Assembly: GCF_028290205.1 (NCBI RefSeq)
Contig: NZ_JAQGKF010000137.1
Coordinates: forward strand, 1-64,000
DNA from: Enterovirga sp.
Lineage (GTDB): Bacteria; Pseudomonadota; Alphaproteobacteria; Rhizobiales; Beijerinckiaceae
Direction of reading: 5' to 3'
Length of the DNA: 64,000 nucleotides
Shown here one piece after another: positions 32,701-42,754 of the stretch (the stretch's first letter is position 1; each line of letters opens with the position of its first letter). Below the pieces are notes generated by a model, which had not been told where the DNA came from, made no database searches, and saw only the letters and a list, made by a program, of their open reading frames with translations. The position numbers and the translations under genes are program-made.

Positions 32701-33122
32701 GCCGGATCGATCGGGTCGCCGAGGCTGAGGGTGCGGGTCCGGCCGGCCCAAATTCCACGCGGCGGAACCCGCTGCAGCAGCGCCTCAGGGGTGCCCAGCA
32801 CAATGAAGGGCCCCGGGCGCCCCTCGGCGAGCGCCGACAGGGTGGCGATCCTGAGCCCCATCGGGCGCGGCGAGGGGGAGAGGCGGTCGTAGGGCAGGCA
32901 ATCCCAGGGCGGGAACAGGAAGGTCTCGACATCCGGCGCGAAGGCCCAGAGCAGCGCGGCGAGCCGGTCCAGCCGGCTCGCGCCGGCGGCGACGTGAAGG
33001 AGGCCGGCCGAGCCAGCCTCGCGGGCGAGGCCGAGGAGGAGGAGGGCCAGGCCGCCCTCGCTCCGCGGCAGGGGCGGGGAGAGGTCGTCCCGCTGTCGGA
33101 GCGGCGCGGCGGTGGGCGGCAT
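29778..33122 (-). CDS. mfd: Mfd-like transcription-repair coupling helicase (divergent)
   Basis: GDAVIHLDHGIGVLRGLERV (RNAP-interaction region), LCCGDVGFGKTEVALRAA, VDEEQRFGA, TATPIPRTMQAALAGLR, ESGLDVPRANTILI, LRGRVGRGRVRGTTYLL. Start MPPTAAPL is a choice; ORF extends to 33329. Confidence 0.85.
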   Translation of the reverse strand: MPPTAAPLRQRDDLSPPLPRSEGGLALLLLGLAREAGSAGLLHVAAGASRLDRLAALLWAFAPDVETFLFPPWDCLPYDRLSPSPRPMGLRIATLSALAEGRPGPFIVLGTPEALLQRVPPRGIWAGRTRTLSLGDPIDPAALARDLARTGYRADERVDEPGEFAARGAVFDVFPAGYYLPVRIDHDSGRVTAIASFDAASQRTTDRFNTLRLQPASEAVRPPGNGDETAENDAPERGPGLEHRLPDIYGRLESLLDYMPRAHVVVEPGAEDRAGAFLEQVHDAYESRLRFQRGDGRPLSPEGLYLSAAERDGQLARRTVTRLAEADPEDSPEIPVFARHSRPGDALRAFVAAEREAGRRIAVAGPEGPDLDAVARRVAKAAATAPVRAATWDDIAGAAPRSVLRLNVPLAQGFRAEPAVTVVAVRDVLGSQAHLQTGSGPDSDVFGRRADRFHLGDAVIHLDHGIGVLRGLERVAAPGQDATETIRLEYAGGAILMVPVSDLDLMWRYGAMREGLSLDRLGGEAWPRKRAKVEAEIGRAAAELSRLAAAHRAREAARLVPPRRDYERFVAGFPFAETPDQRSAVSDILADLASGHAMDRLCCGDVGFGKTEVALRAAAAAVLSGKQVALAAPTTVLVRQHLATFRRRFAELGIEVGHLSRLVAPAEARATKEGLASGRIRIAIGTHALAGRGVRFADLGLLIVDEEQRFGAADKEKLRRLGEDVHVLTLTATPIPRTMQAALAGLRAVSVLATPPAERQPVRTVVMPLDEATVRDALLREMRRGGQSFVVCPRIEDIAPMAERLARLVPELQVRVAHGQLKPAEIDETMVAFADGEGDVLLATNIIESGLDVPRANTILIWRADRFGLSQLHQLRGRVGRGRVRGTTYLLTDPEQQLPPETARRLDRLAALDRLGAGFAISAEDLDTRGGGDLLGDTQTGHVKLIGAGLYRRLLERALLAAQGTAPAEDWSPELNIGASGLIPDSYVPEPEMRLNLYARIARARDLADEDRLAEEIEDRFGPRPDAVETALALGRLRRLCRRAGVARIDAGPQAVALTFKEAPPAAGELAGLERAFPGGLSWKDARLILAGPFDPADLLRLSEAALSALSPDA

Positions 33123-33239
33123 GCGGCGGGCCGGGGAGGGAGAGAAGAACAAGCCGGGCGGGAACCGCAGCCGCCGCCTCTTGTTCCCGCGGCCCTTGAG
33201 GCCCCGGTGGGTCCAGCGCGAGTTTGTGCACGCGGCACG

Positions 33240-33268
33240 TTGACCGAAAGGCGAAACCGACCTATCTC
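33240..33268 (+). promoter_or_regulatory. Putative sigma70-type promoter for tRNA-Gln
   Basis: TTGACC (33240-33245), 17-nt spacer, TATCTC (33263-33268), about 80 bp upstream of the tRNA. Confidence 0.4.
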
Positions 33269-33348
33269 GACCGCGCCGCCGAACCCTCGCACAGGCCCCG
33301 CTCGCGCCAGCCCTCGGCTGGAATGGCAAGCCGGATCAGAGGGATCGT

Positions 33349-33422
33349 TGGGGGATAGTTTAACGGTAGAACAGCGGACTCTGACTCCGTTAGTCGAGGT
33401 TCGAATCCTCGTCCCCCAGCCA
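33349..33422 (+). tRNA. tRNA-Gln (anticodon CUG), CCA encoded
   Basis: Acceptor TGGGGGA/TCCCCCA, anticodon stem GCGGA/TCCGT with loop CTCTGAC, T-arm CGAGG-TTCGAAT-CCTCG, discriminator G plus CCA. Confidence 0.95.
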
Positions 33423-33475
33423 CCCGTCGCGCCGCCCGCCTTTCACCACCGCCGTCACCCGCCGGCCTGGCCCCG

Positions 33476-34315
33476 TCAACCGGGGCCGTCGAGCAGGCGA
33501 AGCGCCATCCGGTGCAGTTCGGATTCGGGCCGGGCGAGTTCGTCCACCACGTCGAAGTGATGCCGGCCGGGGACCGTGAGCAGCGTCGGCGACAGGTCGG
33601 CCCAGTTCTCCGCCATGGCCCGCGACTGGTCCTGGAAGGCGGCGGTCTCGTCGCCGCCCACCGCGAAGGCGAGCGCCGCGCGGGAGCCCCAGCGGCGCTG
33701 GTGCAGGCTGAGCGCGTCGGCGCTCGCCGGGTCGAGCCGGACCGCCTCGTTGATGCTGGTCTGGAGAAGCGGCGCCAGGGCAAACACACCGGAGATCGGC
33801 AGCACGCCCGAGATCGGGGCTTCGGGGAGGCCGAGGCTCCGCCAATTTGTGGCGAGCAGGAAGGCGGCCAGATATCCGCCGGCCGAGTGCCCGGTCACAA
33901 GGATGCGTTCGCGCTCAGCCGGCAGAAGCTCTCCATAGAGGGTGGCGAACGCGGTCCGCACGCCCTCGCGGAGGCGGGGCAGCGACACCTCCGGACAGAG
34001 CGGGTAGCCGATCAGCGCGACCGACAGGCCCTCCGCCTGGAAGCTCTCGGCCAGCCAGGAGAAGTCCTCCTTGGCCAGCGCGCGCCAGTAGCCGCCGTGG
34101 ATGAACACCACGAGGCCGCGCGGCGTCGGGGCCCGAAACAGATGCACCGCCTCGCGGGGATGGTCGCCGTAGCTCACGGTCCGCAGCGGCAGCCGCGCCC
34201 GGGTCGCGGCGGCGCGTGTCGCCCACTCGGCCAGAATCTCGGCGACGTTCGGGACCGTGACGCGCGGATTGTAGGCCTTTTCGGCATCAGCCCGAGCGCC
34301 GCTGTCCTGTGTCAT
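33476..34315 (-). CDS. alpha/beta hydrolase (arylformamidase/KynB-like)
   Basis: VVFIHGGYWRALAKEDFSWLAESF; GHSAGGYLAA; PGRHHFDVVDEL. Confidence 0.82.
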   Translation of the reverse strand: MTQDSGARADAEKAYNPRVTVPNVAEILAEWATRAAATRARLPLRTVSYGDHPREAVHLFRAPTPRGLVVFIHGGYWRALAKEDFSWLAESFQAEGLSVALIGYPLCPEVSLPRLREGVRTAFATLYGELLPAERERILVTGHSAGGYLAAFLLATNWRSLGLPEAPISGVLPISGVFALAPLLQTSINEAVRLDPASADALSLHQRRWGSRAALAFAVGGDETAAFQDQSRAMAENWADLSPTLLTVPGRHHFDVVDELARPESELHRMALRLLDGPG

Positions 34316-34428
34316 CGCAAGCTTCGCCTTAAGGGGGGAGCGGCTGTGGCCGTGAAAGCACACCTGTGGGAGCCCGTCCCTGATAGGTTGTCACCATCCG
34401 CCCAGCCCAAAATCAAGCCGTTGATTCG

Positions 34429-35085
34429 ATGACCACACGCCGTGCCGTCCTCGGTGCCCTTTTGGGTGCCCCTCTCGCCGCCTGCCAGAGCACGCGCTCG
34501 GCTGAGCCCAATCCGGCGAATGCGGCCGATGCGGATTACGCCCGCTGGTATCGCGGCTCCGTGCAGGACGGTCCGTACGAGATGCCGCTCGTGGACCGCT
34601 CGCTGCTCGATCCGGAGCTCGCGCCCCGCACGGTCGCGTTTTCGGGCGGGCACCGCCCGGGCACCGTCGTGGTCGATATCGACGAGCGCCGGCTCTACCT
34701 CGTCCAGGCCGGCGGCACGGCGCTCCGTTACGGCGTCGGCGTCGGCAAGCAGGGCTTTGCCTGGCGGGGCGTCGCCACGATCGGCCGCAAGGCGCATTGG
34801 CCGAACTGGTCGCCCACGGCCGTCATGGTCCGGATCAACCCCAAACTGGCCCGCTATGCGGCGGGCGGGCTCGGCAACCCGCTCGGGGCGCGGGCGCTGT
34901 ACCTGCATCAGGGCGGCCGCGACACGATGTTCCGCATTCATGGCACCAACGAGCCGTGGTCGATCGGCACGCAGGTGTCGTCCGGCTGCATCCGGCTTCT
35001 GAACGAGGACGTTGTGGATCTCTACGACCGCGTCCCCGTTGGCACCACGGTCTACGTGCGCCGCAGCGGGGCGCGCCGCGCCTGA
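34429..35085 (+). CDS. L,D-transpeptidase (YkuD domain)
   Basis: FRIHGTNEPWSIGTQVSSGCIRLLNEDVVDLYDRV catalytic motif. Confidence 0.93.
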   Translation: MTTRRAVLGALLGAPLAACQSTRSAEPNPANAADADYARWYRGSVQDGPYEMPLVDRSLLDPELAPRTVAFSGGHRPGTVVVDIDERRLYLVQAGGTALRYGVGVGKQGFAWRGVATIGRKAHWPNWSPTAVMVRINPKLARYAAGGLGNPLGARALYLHQGGRDTMFRIHGTNEPWSIGTQVSSGCIRLLNEDVVDLYDRVPVGTTVYVRRSGARRA

Positions 35086-35161
35086 CATCGCCCCGATGCG
35101 TCGCACCGCAGGCGCGGCCACACATTAGCTGTGGCCGATCGCGCTGTGGCGCGTGCATCGT

Positions 35162-35189
35162 CTTGAAGCTTGGGGCCCCGACCCTATAT
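35162..35189 (+). promoter_or_regulatory. Putative RpoH (sigma32) promoter of dnaK
   Basis: CTTGAAG (35162-35168), 13-nt spacer, CCCTATAT (35182-35189); close to CTTGAAA-N13-CCCCATNT; about 138 nt upstream of the dnaK ATG. Confidence 0.75.
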
Positions 35190-35326
35190 CGGTTCCACCG
35201 CGGAAGACGACGCGTCGCCGCAGGCTGAACCGCCCGACGCGTCGGTCTTCTATCTCGAACACTGCCATGGGCCGAGCCGCCTTCCAGGGGCTCGGCGGTC
35301 TGCTTGAAGGATGAGGGATCCCGACC

Positions 35327-37252
<1,926 letters not shown>

Positions 37253-37265
37253 ACTCTTCGCTGTC

Positions 37266-37316
37266 GCGGCCGGGCTGGTCCCGGCCGCCCCTTGCGAGGG
37301 GGCCGCCAGCGGCGGC
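37266..37316 (+). other. Run of inverted repeats between dnaK and dnaJ
   Basis: GCGGCCGGG-ctggt-CCCGGCCGC (37266-37288); CCCC-ttgcga-GGGG (37288-37301); GCCGCC-agc-GGCGGC (37302-37316). Confidence 0.7.
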
Positions 37317-37378
37317 GGCTCGAAGGATTCCGGGAGAGTCCGGGACGAGGGGCCGAGAGGCGGGCAGGGCGGCGAGGA

Positions 37379-38533
37379 ATGTCGAAGCGCGACTATTACG
37401 AGGTGCTCGGCGTTGCCCGAACCGTGACGGAGGCCGAGCTGAAGGCGAGCTTTCGCAAGCTCGCCATGAAGTGGCATCCCGACAAGAATCCGGGCGACAA
37501 GAACGCCGAGGTTCAGTTCAAGGAAATCAACGAGGCCTACCAGGTTCTGTCGGATTCGCAGAAGCGGGCCGCCTATGACCGTTTCGGCCACGCTGCCTTC
37601 CAGAACGGGGGAGGGCCGGGTGGTGGCCCCGGATTCGGCAACGAGTTCGGCGACTTCATGTCGGACATTTTCGACACCTTCTTCGGGGACGCCCGGGCGG
37701 GGGGACGGAGTCCGCGCGGGCCCGGTGGCCGCGAGCGCGGTGCCGACATGCGCTACAATCTCGAGATCACGCTCGAGGAGGCCTATCGGGGCAAGACCGC
37801 CTCGATCACGATCCCGACCTCGGTCACGTGCGAGGTCTGTTCGGGCGCCGGCGCCAAGGTCGGATCCAAGCCGCGCCCCTGTCCGACCTGCGGCGGAGCC
37901 GGGCGGGTGCGGGCGGCGCAGGGCTTCTTCTCGATCGAGCGGGCCTGCCCCAATTGCCACGGCCGCGGCGAGATCATCGACGACCCATGCCCGAATTGCG
38001 GCGGGGCCGGCCGAACAACGCGCGAGCGCACCCTTTCGGTGAATGTCCCGGCCGGCGTCGAAGACGGCACCCGCATCCGCATCGCGGGCGAGGGCGAGGC
38101 TGGACTTCGCGGCGGGCCGGCGGGCGATCTCTACATCTTCCTGTCCCTGAAACCCCATCCGTTTTTCCAGCGCGACGGGGCCGACCTCTATTGCCAGGTG
38201 CCGATCTCGCTCACCTCGGCGGCGTTGGGCGGGGAGTTCACCGTACCGACCCTTGACGGCACCGATGCGCGCGTGAAAATCCCCGAGGGAACGCAGTCCG
38301 GTAAGCAGTTTCGGCTTCGGCAGAAGGGCATGTCAGTGCTGCGGTCGCGCGACGTGGGCGACCTCTACATCCAGGTCGCCGTCGAGACGCCGCAGAACCT
38401 TACGCGGCGTCAGCGCGAACTCCTGATGGAGTTCGATCGCGAGTCGTCAGGGGATACGCATCCCGAGAGCAGTGGGTTTTTCGCGCGCGTGCGGGATTTC
38501 TTCGACGGAATCGGTGGATCCAGCCGCGCTTGA
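37379..38533 (+). CDS. dnaJ: chaperone DnaJ
   Basis: [45 protein letters not shown] motif, four CxxCxGxG-type repeats. Confidence 0.99.
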   Translation: MSKRDYYEVLGVARTVTEAELKASFRKLAMKWHPDKNPGDKNAEVQFKEINEAYQVLSDSQKRAAYDRFGHAAFQNGGGPGGGPGFGNEFGDFMSDIFDTFFGDARAGGRSPRGPGGRERGADMRYNLEITLEEAYRGKTASITIPTSVTCEVCSGAGAKVGSKPRPCPTCGGAGRVRAAQGFFSIERACPNCHGRGEIIDDPCPNCGGAGRTTRERTLSVNVPAGVEDGTRIRIAGEGEAGLRGGPAGDLYIFLSLKPHPFFQRDGADLYCQVPISLTSAALGGEFTVPTLDGTDARVKIPEGTQSGKQFRLRQKGMSVLRSRDVGDLYIQVAVETPQNLTRRQRELLMEFDRESSGDTHPESSGFFARVRDFFDGIGGSSRA

Positions 38534-39203
38534 AAGCTTTAAGAGGCTCGGCCTGCCCTTGCGGCAGGTGGGCCGGCAGGGGGCGAGTTTGATTCAGTTG
38601 TCCGAGAGGTTGCGCGCGCGAAAACGCGGCGCCGTTCGTGATCGGTTTGAGGACGAGACCCGATTCCTCAGATCCTGGTTCGAGCGGCCGCTCGTGACCG
38701 GAGCGGTCGCGCCATCCGGCCGCGTTCTGGCCCAAACCATGGCCTCCTACGTGGATCCGCGCCTGCGCGGACCCGTCGTCGAGCTCGGACCGGGCACCGG
38801 GCCGGTCACGGATGCGCTGCTCCGGCAGGGAATCGAGCAGGAACGGCTCGTCCTCGTCGAATACAGCCCTGAGTTTTGCCAGTTGCTGAAACGCCGCTTC
38901 CCGCGCGCCACCATCGTCCAGGGCGACGCCTACGAGGCGGGCGAGGTGCTGGCGGACGTGGTCAAGGAGCCCTGCGCCGGCGTTCTGTCGAGCCTGCCGC
39001 TGCTCAACAAGCCCGTCGAGCAGCGCCTGGCCCTGCTCGCGGCCGCCCACGCGATGCTGCACCCCTTCGCGCCGTTCGTACAATTCACCTACGGGGTGAA
39101 GCCCCCGATTCCGGCACGCTCCACCAGCTACACGGCCAGCGCCTCCGAGCGGATCTGGCTGAACTTCCCTCCAGCCCGGGTTTGGGTGTACCGCCGGGGC
39201 TAG
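38472..39203 (+). CDS. class I SAM-dependent methyltransferase (phospholipid N-methyltransferase/PmtA-like)
   Basis: [51 protein letters not shown]; start uncertain (GTG at 38514 also possible). Confidence 0.75.
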   Translation: MGFSRACGISSTESVDPAALESFKRLGLPLRQVGRQGASLIQLSERLRARKRGAVRDRFEDETRFLRSWFERPLVTGAVAPSGRVLAQTMASYVDPRLRGPVVELGPGTGPVTDALLRQGIEQERLVLVEYSPEFCQLLKRRFPRATIVQGDAYEAGEVLADVVKEPCAGVLSSLPLLNKPVEQRLALLAAAHAMLHPFAPFVQFTYGVKPPIPARSTSYTASASERIWLNFPPARVWVYRRG

Positions 39204-39237
39204 CAGGCGGCCACCGGCCGTCGGTCGGGAGGTGCAT

Positions 39238-39543
39238 ATGTCCAGGGGCTACTGGGTCGCGCGCGTCGATGTCCACGACGCGGAGAGCTACAAGGACTAT
39301 GCCGCCTCGAACGGGGTCGCCTTCGCCAAGTTCGGCGGCCGCTTCCTGGTCCGTGGCGGCGCTTTCGAGAACCCGGCCGGCACGAGCCGCGCCCGCAACG
39401 TGGTGATCGAGTTCCCCTCCTACCAGGCCGCTCTCGATTGCTGGGCCTCGCCCGAATACCAGGCCGCGCGCGCCAAGCAGCGCGGCGGCGCCGAGATGGA
39501 TGTCATCATCATCGAAGGCTATGCGGGACCGCAGCCGGCCTAG
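39238..39543 (+). CDS. DUF1330 domain protein
   Basis: YWVARVDVHDAESYKDYAASNGVAFAKFGGRFLVRGG ... VVIEFPSYQAALDCWASPEYQ. Confidence 0.92.
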   Translation: MSRGYWVARVDVHDAESYKDYAASNGVAFAKFGGRFLVRGGAFENPAGTSRARNVVIEFPSYQAALDCWASPEYQAARAKQRGGAEMDVIIIEGYAGPQPA

Positions 39544-39597
39544 CCACACGGTCGGCGCGACGGCGCGGCACGAGCCCGCCTTGAACCCGGAGGATCC

Positions 39598-40413
39598 ATG
39601 AACCGCATGCGCCTCGTCGTTGTCGGGGCTGCCGGCCGCATGGGCCGCATGCTCGTGCGCGTTCTCGCCGACCACCCCGCCGCGCGCCTGTGCGGCGCGC
39701 TGGAGCAGCCCGGATCGCCGGCGCTCGGCCAGGATGCCGGCCTGCTGGCGGAAACGGGCCCGAGCGGGATCCTGGTCGGTGATGACCTGGAGGCGGCGCT
39801 GGCCGGCGCCGACGGCATTCTCGACTTCACGGCCCCGGCCGCGACGCTCCGCTTCGCGCGGCTCGCGGCCGAGCGCGGCCTCGTCCACGTGGTCGGCACG
39901 ACCGGCCTTCAGCCGGCCGATCTCGAGGCGCTGCGGGGCTGCGCCGACCGGGCCCGCATCGTCCAGTCCGGAAACATGTCGCTCGGTGTGAACCTGCTCG
40001 CGAGCCTTGTGCGGCGGGCGGCCCGTGCCCTCGGGCCGGAGTGGGACGTGGAGGTGCTCGAGATGCATCACCGGGCCAAGGTCGACGCTCCGTCCGGCAC
40101 CGCGCTGCTGCTCGGCGCGGCGGCTGCGGAGGGGCGCGACGTCGACCTCGCCAAGTCGTCGGTCCGGAGCCGCGACGGGCATACCGGCGCGCGCCGGGAG
40201 GGGGACATCGGCTTCGCCACCCTGCGGGGCGGCAGCGTGGTCGGCGACCACAGCGTGATTCTGGCCGGCCTCGGCGAGCGGATCGAACTCTGGCACCGGG
40301 CCGACGACCGGGCGATCTTCGCCCGCGGCGCGGTGCAGGCGGCCGTTTGGGCGGCCGACCGGCCGGCCGGCTTCTACGACATGGCCGACGTGCTCGGGCT
40401 CGGCGAGACCTGA
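39598..40413 (+). CDS. dapB: 4-hydroxy-tetrahydrodipicolinate reductase
   Basis: [51 protein letters not shown]. Confidence 0.97.
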   Translation: MNRMRLVVVGAAGRMGRMLVRVLADHPAARLCGALEQPGSPALGQDAGLLAETGPSGILVGDDLEAALAGADGILDFTAPAATLRFARLAAERGLVHVVGTTGLQPADLEALRGCADRARIVQSGNMSLGVNLLASLVRRAARALGPEWDVEVLEMHHRAKVDAPSGTALLLGAAAAEGRDVDLAKSSVRSRDGHTGARREGDIGFATLRGGSVVGDHSVILAGLGERIELWHRADDRAIFARGAVQAAVWAADRPAGFYDMADVLGLGET

Positions 40414-40418
40414 ACGGC

Positions 40419-41051
40419 GTGCCGAGGCTCGAACTCGGCCCGGGTCTCGTCCACGTGCCCGGGTATCTGGACCGCTCGGCCCAGGAACAGCTTGCCGTGG
40501 GGCTGAACGCGGTCCTGCGCGCCGCCCCGCCGGTGCAGCCCCGCATGCCCCGGACCGGGGCCCCGTTCTCCGTGCGGATGACGAATTGCGGCCCGCTCGG
40601 CTGGGTATCGGACGTCGGCGGCTACCGCTATCAGCCGCTTCATCCGGAGACGGGACGGCCCTGGCCGCCGATGCCCGAGATCCTGGTCCGGGCCTGGCAG
40701 GAGCTATCCGGCTATCCGCACCCCGCCGAGGCCTGCCTGGTGAACCTCTACAGTGAGGGAAGCCGGATGGGGCTGCACCAGGACCGCGACGAGGCCGCCG
40801 TCGACGCACCCGTGGTTTCGCTGTCTCTGGGCGATACGGCCGTGTTCCGGGTGGGCGGCACGAGCCGCAAGGATCCGACCCGCTCGCTTCGGCTCGCCTC
40901 GGGCGACGCCTTCGTGATCGGGGGCGAGGGACGTCTCGCGTTCCATGGCGTGGACAGGGTGCTGGCGGGGAGCTCGACCCTGCTGGGGAGCGGCGGCCGC
41001 ATCAACTGCACCCTGCGCCGCGTCAACCTGCCGGGCGGCGCAGGCGGCTGA
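40419..41051 (+). CDS. alkB: AlkB family 2OG-Fe(II) dioxygenase
   Basis: CLVNLYSEGSRMGLHQDRDE (HxD), VSLSLGDTAVFRVGG, SGDAFVIGGEGRLAFHGVDRV, RINCTLRRV; start inferred as GTG. Confidence 0.9.
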   Translation: MPRLELGPGLVHVPGYLDRSAQEQLAVGLNAVLRAAPPVQPRMPRTGAPFSVRMTNCGPLGWVSDVGGYRYQPLHPETGRPWPPMPEILVRAWQELSGYPHPAEACLVNLYSEGSRMGLHQDRDEAAVDAPVVSLSLGDTAVFRVGGTSRKDPTRSLRLASGDAFVIGGEGRLAFHGVDRVLAGSSTLLGSGGRINCTLRRVNLPGGAGG

Positions 41052-41112
41052 GGTCACGTTTCCGCCCGCTTTATCGCGTCCTCCCTGAGGCGAACCGAGT
41101 ATCCCTGGACCG

Positions 41113-42057
41113 ATGACCCTCCGCCTCACCGCAGCCCTGCTGTCGTCGCTCCTGGCCCTGGCCGGCCCGGCGGCCGCGCAAACGCCCGTCTTCCCGGCCG
41201 GATCCCGGGTCGGGCTCGTGCCGCCGCCCAACATGGTGCCGGCGCGCGGGGTGGCCGGATTCCGCAATCCTCAGACCGGCGCCGCCATCCTGGCCGTCGA
41301 GATGCCGGCCGAGGCCTTTCCAGGCCTCGCCGCGACCTTCACGGACGAGGCGCTGAAGGCGCAGGGCTTCAGCCTGACCCGGCGTGACGCGCCGCAGATC
41401 GGCGGGGGGAAGGCCATTCTGGTCACCGGCCAGCAGGGCGAGGGCGCCAGCTCCGTTCCAAAGAGCGTTCTGCTCGCCTCCGAGCCCGGCATGACCGTTC
41501 TGGTGATCGGACAATTGCCGCATGGCGCCCCGGAGCCCGACGTTGCGGCCGTGGAGGCTGCGCTCAAGACAGTCGCCTTCCGGCCGGCCCTGTCGCTCAC
41601 CGACCAGGTCGGGGCGCTGCCGTTCCGGATCGGGGATCTGGCCGGGTTCAGGGTGGTCCGGACCATGGCCGGAAACTCCGTGATGATGACGGACGGACCG
41701 AGCGATGTGGTCCGGCAGGCATCTCAGCCGCTGCTGCTGATCGCCCAGTCCTTCGGGCCCGCTCCCGGCCCCGAGCAACGCGAGGCCTTCGCCCGCTCCG
41801 CTCTGGTGGCCAACAATTTCATCAAGGAGCCGGTGCTCGAACGCTCGCAATCCTTCAAGCAGGGCGGGTCCGATTGGCACGAAATCGTTGCCCGGGCGAC
41901 CGAGACCGGTACCGAGACGCCGGTCGTCGTCATGCAGACCATCCGGTTCGAGCCGGACGGCTACATGCGGTCGGTCGGCATCGTCGATGCGAAGCAGCGC
42001 GATGCGGTGCTGCCCCGGTTCCGCCGGATCGTGGACAGCCTGGCGCCGCAGCAATAG
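41113..42057 (+). CDS. conserved exported protein of unknown function
   Basis: Signal peptide MTLRLTAALLSSLLALAGPAAAQ; 314-aa ORF. Confidence 0.75.
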   Translation: MTLRLTAALLSSLLALAGPAAAQTPVFPAGSRVGLVPPPNMVPARGVAGFRNPQTGAAILAVEMPAEAFPGLAATFTDEALKAQGFSLTRRDAPQIGGGKAILVTGQQGEGASSVPKSVLLASEPGMTVLVIGQLPHGAPEPDVAAVEAALKTVAFRPALSLTDQVGALPFRIGDLAGFRVVRTMAGNSVMMTDGPSDVVRQASQPLLLIAQSFGPAPGPEQREAFARSALVANNFIKEPVLERSQSFKQGGSDWHEIVARATETGTETPVVVMQTIRFEPDGYMRSVGIVDAKQRDAVLPRFRRIVDSLAPQQ

Positions 42058-42073
42058 CCCGGCGCCGGCCGGG

Positions 42074-42679
42074 TCAGGCCTGGCGGTCGGTCCCGCCGTT
42101 CGCCTCGGCCTGCGCGGCGGGACGCGATCCACCCTTCGCGACACCGACCAGGGCAGGGCGCAGCACGCGCTCGCCGATGGCGTAACCGCTCTGCACGACC
42201 TGCACCACGGTTCCGCTGGGCACATCGTCCCGCGGCACCTCGAACATGGCCTGGTGCATGTTCGGGTCGAATCGCGATCCCTCCGGCTCCAGCAGCCGCA
42301 CGCCGTGCCGGCCGAAGGTCTTGAGGAGATCGCGCTCGGTCAGCTCGATCCCTTCCACCAGCGGCCGCACCGCCTCGTCCACCGCGCCGTCCGTGCGGGG
42401 CACCGATTCCAGCGCCCGCCGGATGTTGTCGGCCACGGTCAGCATGTCACGGGCGAAGTTGGTGACGGCGTAAGTGCGCGCATCCGCGGCCTCGCGCTCG
42501 GCCCGGCGACGGAGGTTTTCCATCTCGGCCAGCGCCCGCATGAGGCGGTCCTTGAGATCGTTCCTCTCGGCTTCGAGCGCGGCGACGGCCTCGGCCTCGG
42601 CCCGCTCCTCGGCCGGAACTCCCTCGCCCTCACTCAAAGCTTCGTCCACCCCGCCGGGAACCGGCGTGTCCTGGATCAT
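42074..42679 (-). CDS. grpE: nucleotide exchange factor GrpE
   Basis: RALAEMENLRRRAEREAADARTYAVTNFARDMLTVADNIRRAL; FDPNMHQAMFEVP; VVQVVQSGYAIGERVLRPALVGVAKG. Confidence 0.96.
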   Translation of the reverse strand: MIQDTPVPGGVDEALSEGEGVPAEERAEAEAVAALEAERNDLKDRLMRALAEMENLRRRAEREAADARTYAVTNFARDMLTVADNIRRALESVPRTDGAVDEAVRPLVEGIELTERDLLKTFGRHGVRLLEPEGSRFDPNMHQAMFEVPRDDVPSGTVVQVVQSGYAIGERVLRPALVGVAKGGSRPAAQAEANGGTDRQA

Positions 42680-42754
42680 TACGTCACTCGCTGCGCTGGT
42701 TCGGATCCCGCCTGATATCAGGCGGGCGGGAGGCGGAATCAAGCTCGACGGCGC

